Shown here piece after piece: positions 12,985 through 23,732 of a stretch of 64,000 nt of DNA. The stretch's first letter is position 1, and every line of letters begins with the position of its first letter. Source of the stretch: Mastigias papua (Eukaryota > Cnidaria > Scyphozoa > Rhizostomeae > Mastigiidae). The notes beneath the pieces were generated by a model that worked only from the letters and a program-made list of their open reading frames with translations, was not told the origin of the DNA and did not search any database. The DNA lies in assembly GCA_964019165.1 (NCBI GenBank), contig OZ025270.1:13778159-13842158 (forward strand), written 5' to 3'. Both the position numbers and the translations under genes were made by a program.

Positions 12985-13171
12985 TGTACGTTGTCGTAAG
13001 GGAAATGATCTAAAAATAGCATTGTTAAATATAGTCTCACTCAAAAAATATAGAAATGAGCTTTAAATCATCCTCAACGATAATGAGATTGGTATTATTG
13101 GACTTTGTGAAACTAGGTTAGATGAAACAGTTAAGGACTCTGACGTGAACATCCATGGTTATAACATACTT
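12985..13171 (+). pseudogene. LINE ORF2, N-terminal APE endonuclease fragment
   Basis: The translation LKIALLNIVSLKKYRNEL, a stop, then IGIIGLCETRLDETVKDSDV and IHGYNIL follows the first two APE motifs, N.RSL and ETRLD, of LINE endonucleases. The Glu in CETRLD is the metal-binding residue of that motif. The sequence ends at 13171, where unrelated repeat sequence starts; RT is absent. It may belong to the same broad group as the LINE at 23733-26832. Confidence 0.7.
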
Positions 13172-13400
13172 TAAAGGAAGAAACTGTCGCGGGAAGAAAC
13201 TGTCGCGGGAAGAAACTGTTGCGGGAAGAAACTGTCGCGGGAAGAAACTGTCGCGGGAAGAAACTGTCGCGAAAAGTCGCGAATGATTTGAATTTTTTGT
13301 GTGTAAACTGTCGCGGGAATTAACTGTCGCGAACGCTGGAAAATTTAATTTTCGCGGGAATTAACTGTCGCGAATTGCTGGATGACTAGCAATTTTTGGT
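13172..13400. repeat. Tandem GAAACTGTCGCGG repeat cluster
   Basis: A 17-bp unit (GAAGAAACTGTCGCGGG) is repeated about five times at 13172-13262. Looser copies of AACTGTCGCG with AATT or AAAG spacers follow to about 13375, and a TTCGCGGGAATTAACTGTCG arrangement appears twice. The CpG-rich core stands out from the AT-rich surroundings. Confidence 0.85.
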
Positions 13401-13973
13401 TTCTTCTTTCCGCGAAAGCCGAATCTTAAACAAAACCAAATAAAACTTTACGACAATTAAAAATGTGTGAGCTCACTGATACTTTAAACCAGAATATTTA
13501 CAATCAAAAAGTATATCACAATTTGATTACGAGAGCCCGTTAGGTAGAAAAATGAGGCTTTTAAAATCACTAAAAACAATTTCAACGATACACGCTTTTT
13601 TATAAGTGGATTCGGCTCCAGTTTCAGTTTGGAGTTTCTTATTTCTTAGGTTTTAGAGAAAGTGATATTAATGCCGTTGAACTAGTTCTATTATAATATG
13701 TGTATTTAATCTTATGTATGTGTTATTTCTCCAATGGAAGTAACTATGGTGTGTCATATGTTATGAATTAATTCCACAATTATTTTTGGTTTAGAAATGT
13801 AACTCTGACGGATGCAGACACGATAAAAGAGACATGTTGCTTTCAAAAATTGTCCTTGAAGTTCATAAGTACACTAGGGTTGCTGTTACGATAAATGAGC
13901 AAAATGAGCAAAAACCACAAACACATTAATAGACCATTTCTCCACAACAAATCCTGGGAATATCCTAACTGCT
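13401..13973. other. No recognisable gene
   Basis: AT-rich sequence without an open frame of interest between the tandem repeat and the 3' end of the Z element. Confidence 0.5.
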
Positions 13974-13985
13974 GATAATAATAAT
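13974..13985. repeat. (AAT)n at the 3' end of the ZA element
   Basis: Four AAT units directly abut the 3' untranslated region of the minus-strand element. Confidence 0.8.
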
Positions 13986-14735
13986 TTTTTAAACATCTTC
14001 ATTCTTTCATAACAATTAAATTACAATTGTACACCTTACTAATAAAAGGCAGTGTAAAATTGGCTATTTCAACATCGGTAGATAATGTGTTAACAATAAA
14101 ACGGAAATGATAGTACTAAAAATGAATAAATAATAATAATCATAATAATAATGAAAAAAAACTTTGAACAAAAAGAAAAAAAGAGAGTGAAAAAGAACAG
14201 GAAAATGAAACAGATAGAAACATAAGTCATTGTTAGAAGTCCATTAAGTCTGGATTAGACCAGTCTGTGTTTCGGCAGCAAAATATATAATAAGTACAGC
14301 GAATAGATATCTTCATGATCTTCGAAATTATATGACGTTGAAGGGTCTCTGACATGTCCAAGTCTTTCATCATCTTGACCAGTGAATGACACAAATTATC
14401 CAATACTCCTAAAGCGCTCATTGAAACATTCACAAAGTGTACCGCATTATATGAAGACGATAGAGAGAGAACAAGGGACTTATATTTATTCAACTTACGG
14501 TCACTGTTTACCTTGAGATTACTCTCAAAACCAACCGTAAGTTCAAGGATGTATAAAATATTCTTATGTTTATTATGCAAGATGAGATCCGGTCTAAGTG
14601 TATCCCCACTAATCACGCTTGGTGTTGGAAATGAAGGTAAATCAGCATAAATAGATCATTCAGGGAAATACGTGAAAAGTCTGTTGGTACTACAGAACTT
14701 CACTATAGCACGAAAAAGCGGGAACATTGCTTTAG

Positions 14736-14776
14736 CATACTGAAAGCTTTTTTCGTCCGACACTCGTCAGAGTATG
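14736..14776 (-). ncRNA. Type I hammerhead ribozyme, minus-strand copy
   Basis: Minus strand: CATACT (14776-14771), CTGACGA (14770-14764), stem II GT/AC with GTCGG between (14763-14755), GAA (14754-14752), stem III AAA/TTT with an AGC loop (14751-14743), C at 14742 as the base 5' of cleavage, and AGTATG (14741-14736) closing a perfect six-pair stem I. All invariant core positions (CUGANGA, GAA, A15.1-U16.1, C17) are met. Confidence 0.85.
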
Positions 14777-14898
14777 AAATGTCGGATAGCGACCGAAAGG
14801 TGAAACGAAATATATAGCCAGATGCGGGTACACGTGATATGATGAATAATGTGTCTATTATATATTTCGTTTCACCTTTCGGTCGCTATCCGACGTTT

Positions 14899-14939
14899 CA
14901 TACTCTGACGAGTGTCGGACGAAAAAAGCTTTCAGTATG
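14899..14939 (+). ncRNA. Type I hammerhead ribozyme, plus-strand copy
   Basis: CATACT (14899-14904), CTGACGA (14905-14911), GTGTCGGAC as stem-loop II (14912-14920), GAA (14921-14923), AAA-AGC-TTT stem-loop III (14924-14932), C17 at 14933 and AGTATG (14934-14939). Predicted cleavage is between 14933 and 14934. The very short stem III is the form described for hammerheads in Penelope-like elements. Confidence 0.85.
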
Positions 14940-17853
14940 CTAAAGCAATGTTCCCGGTTTTTCGTGCTATAGTGAAATTCAGGGAAATACGAAAAACTTT
15001 TTGAAGGACACAAGAGAACTGAATCGCGCCTCCAATTGTATCGTCCATGGTCGAGATAGCTTTTGCAGCTTGCATGCTGCAAAGTTTCATTTTGCAAACA
15101 GAAAGAGCAAGATGGTGACTGGGTGAGAGACCATTTAAGAAGGTTTTTTCTAGTAGCCAGAGTGTTATTTAGGTATTTAATAGTAAAATTGAAAATGTTT
15201 TTCGGCAACTTTTGCTGAACTCTAGACCACAGAGAAGTTTGTGAGAGTGAGTATTTAAGGATGGATGAGATGACAAATCCCTGTGACAGAAGCTCATTAC
15301 AAACTCTGTCTTCGTGGTGAGTTTGGATGGCCTTTAGTGCATGCTTAGTATTTCTATATTGATCGTATTGGATATTGGTGTGGTGGCTTGTTTCATTCCA
15401 AAGATTAACAATATCATGGTTGGGAGACGATTTCAAAGCATTCCTAATAGTTGTCTGGCATTGCACAAACTTTGTGGAAGGAAGAACAAGGCTCATACCA
15501 TATTTCGATTTATTTATAATAAGACTACTCAGAGGGGCACTTATGGGGAGCTCAAGCCATTGCCTAATGTATTTTGAGACAATGCTGTCAAGGTTTTCAA
15601 CTATCCAGGTTTTAGAAGTATCGGGGATAGTTAAATTCCATGAGATTTTAGATAGCAGAAAGCGATGATAGATGAGGAGCTTATTTTTTGGATGACAAGG
15701 TAGATCATTGATTTTAGTCATAAGAGTATTAGTTATATCAAGGAGATCAGACATGTGCTGTAGGTTATTCATGCTAAAATTGAAATATCCGCCTAAATAC
15801 CTAAATGATTTGCCATTGTCAACTGAGGGAACAAGAATGTTATTTATGATGAGTTTTGGAAGAAATTGTGTAGAGGAAGTTGAAGCCTTCTTTATACCAA
15901 ACGTTGAACATTTATCAACTCTAATTACCTTTCCTGCCCATGTACACCATCGAGAGAAATGATTGAGAAGCAATTGGTTGTCTTTTCAAGACCAGTTATA
16001 ACGGCAGCATCGTCTGCGAATTGAAACCAGTGGACAGGGCAAAGGGAGTCAAGAGAAAAGCCAAATTGATTGAATTTCTGATTAGAAATATAGTGGATGA
16101 ATGTATTAAAGCAAAGGTTGAAAGTTAATGGGCTAAGACAGTCCCCCTGGAGAACACCTCGACCAACTCTAATAAATGGTGTTTGGTAGCTATCAGTTAC
16201 AATTGAAGTGGTGAAATCAGTGTAAAGACTGCGAATCAAGTGTTGTATTTCATCAGGAATGTGGTGGTATGACAGCACAGCTGGAATCAAGTTATGATGA
16301 ACTTCACCAAAGGCATTTTTGAGATCAAGCAAGGTTATGACCAGAGACCGTTGTTCAATTCTGGCTTTGTTGATTATATTAGCCATCTGTGCAGTGTGTT
16401 CAAAAGTACCTGAGAGTTTAGGAAGAAATCCCTTTTGAATACGGTGCTCTAAATACCCATTGTTTGACAAGAAAGTAAACATAGAATCTCTTATACATGA
16501 TGTCAGAATTTTCAGTGGAACACTCTCTAATGTTATTGGTCTAAAATTGGCTGGTTCAGAGGTTTCGCCCTTTTTATGAATCAATATCGTACATGCACTT
16601 TTCCACTCATCAGGAACCTCGCAGGATAGCCAAATAACTCTTATAACTTCAGTGATAAAAGACCTGAGGTAAGGGCGTCTTTTATATGGAATGATTGAGA
16701 TTTTATCAAGAGGGCAAGGAGACCGGAAGCTTCAATCCTTCGGATGACTTTTGTTATTTGCTGGTATGTTGGAGGAGAAAGATCATACGGAGTAGAAGGC
16801 TGAGAGAGAGAAGGAATCCAGCTTGGAATTATGAACGCTGCTAAAGGGTTAATGGCAGAAAAGAACTTACTAAAGAAGCCAGCGCAAGATGAGGCTGTGA
16901 ATGTAGGCAAAAGCGCATTCTTATTGTCAAAGCTGTGTTTTATATAACTCAAAAAATTTCTTTTAATCTGTTCATCGGCTTTTGAAACAGTAATTTCAAC
17001 AGCATCAGACATATTTATCTTCGATCGTAGAAGCCGTGAAACGTATTGAACTTCATTATATGGGGCCTGATTCCTTTTTAATGTCCGTAAACATAATTTC
17101 AATTCTTTCTTATGCATTAGCTCATATTTATCCTTCCATTGTGACTGTTGTATGTTATCCAAAGATCCAGAAGTAGTTTTAAAGTAATCATATATAATTT
17201 CATTCATTCTGTTGATTGCATCTCCGATATTCGAAGGATCGATCATAGAGATTGGCAACATCATTTGAAGATAGTCATTAGCAGACTTCCATTGAGAATC
17301 GGTTTTTGGAAGTTTAATCCCGGGCCTAATAATTGGCATACTACCAGTTATGTTGGACGATTGTGGGTTAGCAAATCCAGTAGCATTGTCAGAAGTATCA
17401 CGAGTATCTTCCACTGAGATATCACCTAGGCCTTGAACTACACGACAGCTGCGCTGGTGCATTTTTAAACCGCGCTGACCGTTACAGATTTTTCCACAAC
17501 AGCATTTGACCTGGCGACAATTTTGAGGAGTAACGTAATTATCTTCATTGTTAGTAGACATGTTCCCTTTTCTTGAGCCCTTATTTCGAGTTGCGTCGTT
17601 ATTTTCACTGCTTTTCAACTTTTCCTTGCATCGTCATGAATGCCGGCCTAACGAACGAAATTTATTTCCACAAAACGAAAAGAGAACAAAAATGGCAAAA
17701 AACGAATAAACCAACGAACGAAACATAACAGCAACTGATCCGTATATTGTAAGTGAGCGAAGAATATTAAATTCTAATGCGAAATGAAGTAAATAGTAGA
17801 TGAAACATGTAGATCCTGTACAAAGCGCGTAATGTCACTTTGCTCGACGAATC

Positions 17854-17867
17854 ATAATAATAATAAT
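17854..17867. repeat. (AAT)n junction between ZA 5' end and Z1a 3' end
   Basis: A short ATA/AAT run separates the leader of ZA from the 3' untranslated region of Z1a. Confidence 0.85.
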
Positions 17868-20800
17868 TTTTGTTTTGAAACCTCATGATATTAATGCAAT
17901 CTAAGTATACAATCATACACCTCACTATATTAAGGCAGTGCATAATTGGCAAGTCTGCAACTTAAGTTTAAAAAAAAAAAAAAAAAAAAAACTCAAATTC
18001 TCAAATTGAAGTAATAGCAATAGTAACTGTAATACTAAGGTAGTAAAGTCATAGTCAATAGTCCAGTAAATTGGGGTTAGTCCAAGGTTTATTTCGTCTA
18101 CAAAAGATATAATAAGTACATCGTACTGCAATATTAATTGTTTTAGACAGGATTTTATGTTTGGTAGTATCATCTAAGTTTAAGTCTCTGAGCATTGATG
18201 GAAAGGACTCAGAAGACGTTCCAAGTATTCCGAGAGCACTCATGGAGAGATTTATAAGTTTCACAGTAGAATAAGAATCTTGGAGGTCAGCAATAAGAGG
18301 GAGATATTTAGTAGCCTTACGGTCACTATTTATATGTATATCTGATTCAAAGCCAACAGTGACTTCGAGCAGGTAAACGCATGAACTGTTACTTACTACG
18401 ACTAGGTCTGGACGAAGAGAATCACCAGTTATCAAAGAAGGAGATGGAAAAAAGGGAAGATCTGCATATAATGTGCTATTGACTACTGATGAGAGAGTTT
18501 TCGCAAGATGTAAAAGGACGGAATTATGACGCCAGGTATATCTACCATCTTGAAGATAGGATTTGCAACTGGAAACAACAGGTTGAAGAGTCTCAGATTG
18601 GAAGTAGAAAGAGCATGCAGATGTGGGGGAGAGGGACCATTTGCATAGATTCTTCTTAGTAGGAGGAGTAATATTGATATACTTTACTATAAAGTTAAAG
18701 ATGTTTCTAGGCATATTGCAATGAACCTTTGTCCAAAGATGACGAGTATGCTTACTGCCTTGAAGGAGTATAGAGGAAAGGACGAAGCCTTGTGATTTTA
18801 GTTCATGGCGGATACGATCTTCATTGTCATTTCGAATAGCAGTTAAAACTTGCTTTGTATTGCGATATTGATCATATTGTATATTGCAGCCAGAGCTAGT
18901 CAGGGACCAAAGAGCATTTATATCAGTGTTTGGAGATGACTTAAGTGCATTTCTCACAACTACTTGGCATTGAGCAAATTTTGTGGATGGAAGAATGAGG
19001 CTTATACCATATTTCGATTTTGATACAACAAGAGTACTAAGGGTGGCACAGATCGGAAGCTCAAGCCACTGGCGGATATATTTAGAGACGAGATTATCGA
19101 TATTCTCAGAAACCCATGTCTTACCAAGATCTGCAATAGTAAAATGCCATGATATCTCGGAAAGAACAAACCGATGATATAACAACAGTTTGTTTTTCGG
19201 ATGACAAGGATTTCATCAATTTTTCGCATCAAGCTAGTGATCAGCTGTAATACCTCAGACATATGATCAATGTTATCCATTGAAAAATTGAAATAGCGAC
19301 CTAGATATTTAAATGACTTACCAACAGCAACAGTAGGGACAGGAAACTGGTTAATCAACAATTTTGGGAGATATTGAGTGGATGCGGTAGATGACTTCCG
19401 AATCCCAAATGTTGAGCATTTATCAACTCTGATTATCATATTAGCCCAGGTATACCATCTAGTAAAGTGATTTAGAAGAATTTGATTCTCGTTTTCTAGG
19501 CCAGTTATAACAACAGCATCATCAGCAAATTGAAACCAGTGGATAGGGAGAAGGGAACTGGTACTAAATCCACATTGTTTGAACTTTTGTTCAGAGATAT
19601 AATGGATGAAAGTATTAAAACACAAATTGAAAGTTAATGGACTCAGGCAATCGCCCTGGAGAACACCGCGGCCCACTTTAATAAAAGGTGTCTGAAAGGA
19701 GTCAGTGATAATGGAAGTCTGGAAATTCGAGTATAGGCTGCGAATTAGAAGTTGTATGTGATCAGGAATATGATGATATCTAAGAACTGCCGGAATTAGG
19801 TTATGGTGCACTTCACCAAACGCATTTTTGAGGTCTAGTAGTGTGATGACAAGTGACTTTTGTTAAATTCTAGCCGTGTTTATGACGTTAGTCATTTGGA
19901 CAGTGTGTTCGAAGGTACCTGTTAATTTAGGAAGAAAACCTTTCTGAATCTGATGTTCAATAAAACCATTTGCCTTTACATAGGCAAATATTGAGTCACG
20001 CAAGCATGATGAAAAGATCTTCAGAGGAACACTTTCAAGTGTTATTGGCCTAAAATTTGCAGGGTCAGAGGTATCACCCTTTTTGTGTGCAAGTACCGTA
20101 CATGCTGGTTCCCATTCAGAGGGGATTTCCCCTGAGAGCCAAATAATGTTGAACACAGCCGTAATATATGAACGAAGGAAAGGGCAACGCTTGAATGGAA
20201 TAATAGATATTTTGTCAAGAGGACAAGGAGAACCAGAAGCTTTCATCCGTCTAATGGTTTTTGTCACTTGATGATACGAAGGAGGAGAAATATCATAAGG
20301 GACTGAAGGCTCATCAAGAGCAGGAATCCACGAGGGCATTTGAAAAGATTTTGAAGGATTTATGGATCGGAAAAAGGTACGGAAGAACTGAGTGCATGAT
20401 GTGGAGTCAAAGGTTGGACTTGACGATGTACTTTGCTTAAAGTGTTGTTTGACGTATCCCCAGAAGTTCTTTTGAATACGTTTGTCATAGTCAACAGTCG
20501 AATTGTATGAGATAGCATCCTTGTGAAGTTTTACTATTAAACATTTTGCGACATATTTAATCTCGTTCAGATTGCCATTCGATGACTTAAGAACCTTCAA
20601 TGTTGATTTTAACAGAGATTTAGAATAATCCTTGTATTTGTCGACGAAATGTGATGAATGTGAGTTCTCTATAGGACCGAATGTATTAAAAAAGTTGTCA
20701 TACATGATCAAATTCATTTGTGAAAGCACAATGTTTATTGGTTTATTGTTTACTTCTGAAATGGGCATTGCAGCGACGAAGTAGTCATTAGCGATTTTCC

Positions 20801-21371
20801 AGTCCTGATCCGAATGCGGGAGTCTAATGCCAGGTTTAATAGAAGGTATTGAAGTCAAATCGATTTCATAGTTAGGTTGACCAGTATCATCATAATTGTC
20901 AGGAGAATCGTGGGATTCGAACGTTTCTTCCTCAAGGTCTTTAATGACACGACAGCTGCGCTGGTGCATTTTCAAACCCCGTAAACCGTTACACAATTGT
21001 CCACAACAGCATTTTATCTCTGAACAATTACTAACGGATTTGGAATTCTCACACGCTGTTGCAATAGATGTAGCCAATGCGTCGCTATAAGATCTGAATG
21101 AAGGCTCACCGTTTCCATTAGATCTCAACTTCTCTTTACATCTCCAAGCATGGCGGCCTAACGATTTAAATTCCCCGCCGCAAAACGAACAAATCACAAA
21201 CAGTAACAAAATCGAAGTAAATCCGTAACGAAACATACTGAAATCTCAAAAGTAGCAAAAGAAACACAATATGACGAAACAATCTGCAGACAATAAACAC
21301 AAATAAATGAATCTTTTTAGGTTATGCACAATAAGCGTCTGGTGCTCTGCTCAACAACATTATAATAATTG
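17868..21371 (-). mobile_element. RLE-type non-LTR retrotransposon Z1a, near full length
   Basis: It has a 5' leader (21237-21371), one coding region (21236 to 18055) with two lesions, and a 3' untranslated region that includes a 20-base A run on the plus strand (17970-17990), ending on (AAT)n. It is nearly identical to Z1b (53397-55915) over the shared part. Confidence 0.9.
18055..21236 (-). pseudogene. Z1a polyprotein, about 1,060 codons with one nonsense and one frameshift
   Basis: ATG at 21236. N-terminus MFRYGFTSILLLFVI, a hydrophobic stretch, runs straight into zinc finger CSFCGGEFKSLGRHAWRC, then a second finger CCCGQLCNGLRGLKMHQRSC (about residues 75-95). RT: RPITLESVPLKIF, LLDLKNAFGEVHHNL, RGVLQGDCLSPLTF and FQFADDAVVITG. 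The thumb, CCHC-like knuckle CSFYFQSETLQ (second Cys changed to Tyr) and RLE block GDSLRPDLVVVS...LLEVTVGFES follow, ending at 18055. Compared with Z1b, a Lys codon became TAA at 19865-19863 and one base is missing near 19211. The enzyme would copy its RNA at a nicked microsatellite target. Only two point lesions imply a fairly recent insertion. Confidence 0.9.
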
Positions 21372-21385
21372 ATAATAATAATAAT
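21372..21385. repeat. (AAT)n junction between Z1a 5' end and Z2a 3' end
   Basis: GATAATAATAATAAT separates the two elements. Confidence 0.85.
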
Positions 21386-23732
21386 TTTTTTCAAACTTCA
21401 TTACATATCATATTTAAATCTACAAATACAAATCTCACTAACAGGTAATCTGTATTTGGCTGGCTTAAAATGTTACAATGCTAGGTAATAGAAAGAAAAG
21501 AATGAATTGGAAAAATGGAAAAAGAAACAAACAAAAAAAAAATTATTTAATAGGTAAGGAGCTCCGGATCACACCATGGTTTATTCCTCATGCAAAAGAT
21601 GTAGTACGTTGTACGTATGACTATGGTTGACAACTTTGAAATGATAAAGTTGAGATGGTGAGTGTCGATACCACTGTCATTACACATTTTGAGAAACGAA
21701 TTTGATGAAGTACCAATTATCCCAAGGGAGCTAATGCAGAGGTTTACGAATTTTATTTCCTTATAATCAATGGCAAGATCAGATAGAAGGGGACGATATT
21801 TGAGTTCTTTTCGATGAGCATTATTGTTTAAATTAGTTTCGAAGCCCACAGATAATTCTATGATGTACAGGATATTGTCAGCTGTTGACAGAAGGATATC
21901 AGGGTGAAGACTATTGCCAGTAACGATGCAGGGAGAAAGGTAGCCAGGGAGATCGACATATAGTTTTGCATGTTGTATGGACTTCAGCGTTTCAGCGAGA
22001 AATTTTAAAGCAGAGTTATGTCTCCATGTGAAACGCCCTTCAGTTAGATACGTGTTGCAACCAGCAACAATATGAAGGAGTGACTCAGGCTGAAGGCAAA
22101 AAGAACAATCAGACGTAGCTGAAAGGTTCCATAGAGAGAGGTTCTTTCTAGTAGCCAGCGTGTTGTTTAGATACTTGATGGTGAAATTGAAGATATTTGG
22201 TGGTAGTTTGCTTTGGGCCTTAGACCACAGTGAAGTCAGCTTTTGTAGAGAGTGCTCAAGGAGGAATGATATAATGAATCCCTGTGACTTTAACTGAGTC
22301 TGAAGTCTATTGGTGTGTTCAGCACGAATGGATTTCAAAACCTGTTTTGTGTTTGAGTAAATATCGTATTGAATATTTGCCCCTGAGTTAGTATTTCTCC
22401 ATAATGTGGTTATTGTTTCATCACAGGATGACTTCAAAGAAGATCGTAGTGTTGTCTGACATTGTGGAAATTTTATAGAGGGTAACTGGAAAGCTTGTCC
22501 AAAATAATTACGTGAAGGAATAATAGAACTTAATGTTGCAGAAATTGGAAGATCAAGCCATTGGCGAACATACTTCATTACAATGTTATCAAGGTTTTCA
22601 CATATCCATGTTTTACTTAATCTGCTACTGTAAAATGCCAAGAAAGTTTTGAAAGAACATACCGATCATATAAAAGTAACCTGTTTCTGGGATGAATATT
22701 TAATGAGTCAATAGTTTTAAGCATGGTTTGAAGACTTGATTTAACAAGTTCTTTATGGTCCTTGTTGTCCATATCAAAGTTGAAGTATCTTCCTAGGTAT
22801 TTGAAGGATTCACCTTGTTTTACAGGAGGAATGAGTTCAGAATTGATCAAGAGCTTAGGTTGAAATTGAAGTGAGCTAGTAGAAACCTTCTTAATCCCAA
22901 AGGTAGTACATTTGTCCACACGAATTACCATACCGGCCCACTGACACCATCTCGAGAAACAATTTAGTAATAACTGATTTTCTCTTTCATTAGTAGTTGT
23001 TACAGCCGCGTCATCTGCAAATTGAAACCAATGAACGGGATGAAATAAGCGGTCGTTTTCATCATGAGGAGAGAAACCGAACTGATTATACTTTTCCTGT
23101 TTAATGAATTGAATGAAGGTATTAAAGCACAGATTAAATATGAGGGGGCTAAGACAATCGCCTTGAAGCACACCACGGTTAAAGGGAATAGCTGGAGTGG
23201 AAAAACTATCTGAAATAATATGCGAATGGAAGTCAGTGTAAAGATTGGCAATAAGAAGTTGCAGCGATTCAGGGATGTGATGGTATTCAAGGACACTCTT
23301 GATAAGATTGTGATGGACCTCTCCAAAAGCATTTTTGAGGTCAAGCAAAGTAACTATTACTGAGCGCTGCTTTAACCGTGCTTTATTGATTACAAAGGCC
23401 ATCATGGATGTATGTTCCAACACGCCAGAGACCCCATGAGTAAATCCTCTTTGTATTTTCTGTTCGGAGAAAGTTCACAGTGCGGAGAAAGGGGTACCGT
23501 TTAAAGCAGATGATTGAAATCTGATCCAAGGGGCAGGGACTACCGGATGCTTTCATTCTACGTATGACCCTCGTGACCTTTTCATAAGACGGGGGTTCAC
23601 AAGAAAAAGTAACAGTGGGCTGTGGTAGTGAAGGAAACCAGCTAGGTATTGGAAATTGTCGATTAGGTGAAACAGAAGAGAAGAGCTTATGAAAGTATTC
23701 TGTACATACTTTACGAGAAAAGGATGGTAAGA

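Larger units (their letters stand above)
11600..13171 (+). mobile_element. 5' part of an APE-type LINE (E2): ORF1 and start of ORF2
   Basis: ORF1 remnants (11618-12930) are followed by the first 60 or so codons of an apurinic-endonuclease-like ORF2, cut off where a GAAACTGTCGCGG repeat begins. The 3' part of the element is missing. CR1/L2-type LINEs commonly have this two-ORF layout with an esterase in ORF1. Confidence 0.7.
14658..14991. mobile_element. 304-bp inverted double-hammerhead insertion with 15-bp target duplication
   Basis: ATTCAGGGAAATACG is at 14658-14672 and again at 14977-14991; the sequence between (14673-14976) interrupts the RLE coding region of ZA. The insert is nearly palindromic: about 14699-14820 is the reverse complement of about 14853-14976. 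It holds no coding region, only two hammerhead motifs in opposite orientation. Its outer 60 bp match the PLE terminus at 10326-10386, so it is a small non-autonomous derivative of that PLE lineage. Confidence 0.85.
14233..17726 (-). pseudogene. ZA polyprotein: zinc fingers, RT, RLE endonuclease (broken)
   Basis: The start ATG at 17726 gives MFRSLVYSFF and a hydrophobic stretch, then a zinc finger (FSFCGN...LGRH) in which TGA replaces the Trp codon. A second finger, CCCGKICNGQRGLKMHQRSC, follows at about 17440-17515. RT motifs are readable in pieces: RPITLESVPLKI, LLDLKNAFGEVHHNL, GVLQGDCLSPL and QFADDAAVITG (about 16010). The thumb and the CSFCLQNETLQH knuckle follow. The knuckle is damaged, with only two residues between His and the last Cys. 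The RLE block GDTLRPDLILH and LELTVGFE lies at 14510-14615. Frameshifts near 16640 and 15950 and a 304-bp insertion at 14673 inactivate it. The order of zinc finger, RT, CCHC knuckle and restriction-like endonuclease is that of the R2/R4/NeSL group. Confidence 0.88.
13986..17853 (-). mobile_element. RLE-type non-LTR retrotransposon ZA (broken)
   Basis: A minus-strand element with a 5' leader, a degenerate single long coding region (17726 to 14233), a 3' untranslated region similar to that of Z1, and (AAT)n at both ends. It contains a 304-bp ribozyme insertion (14673-14976). It is one of four tandem Z copies running to 28130. Confidence 0.85.
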
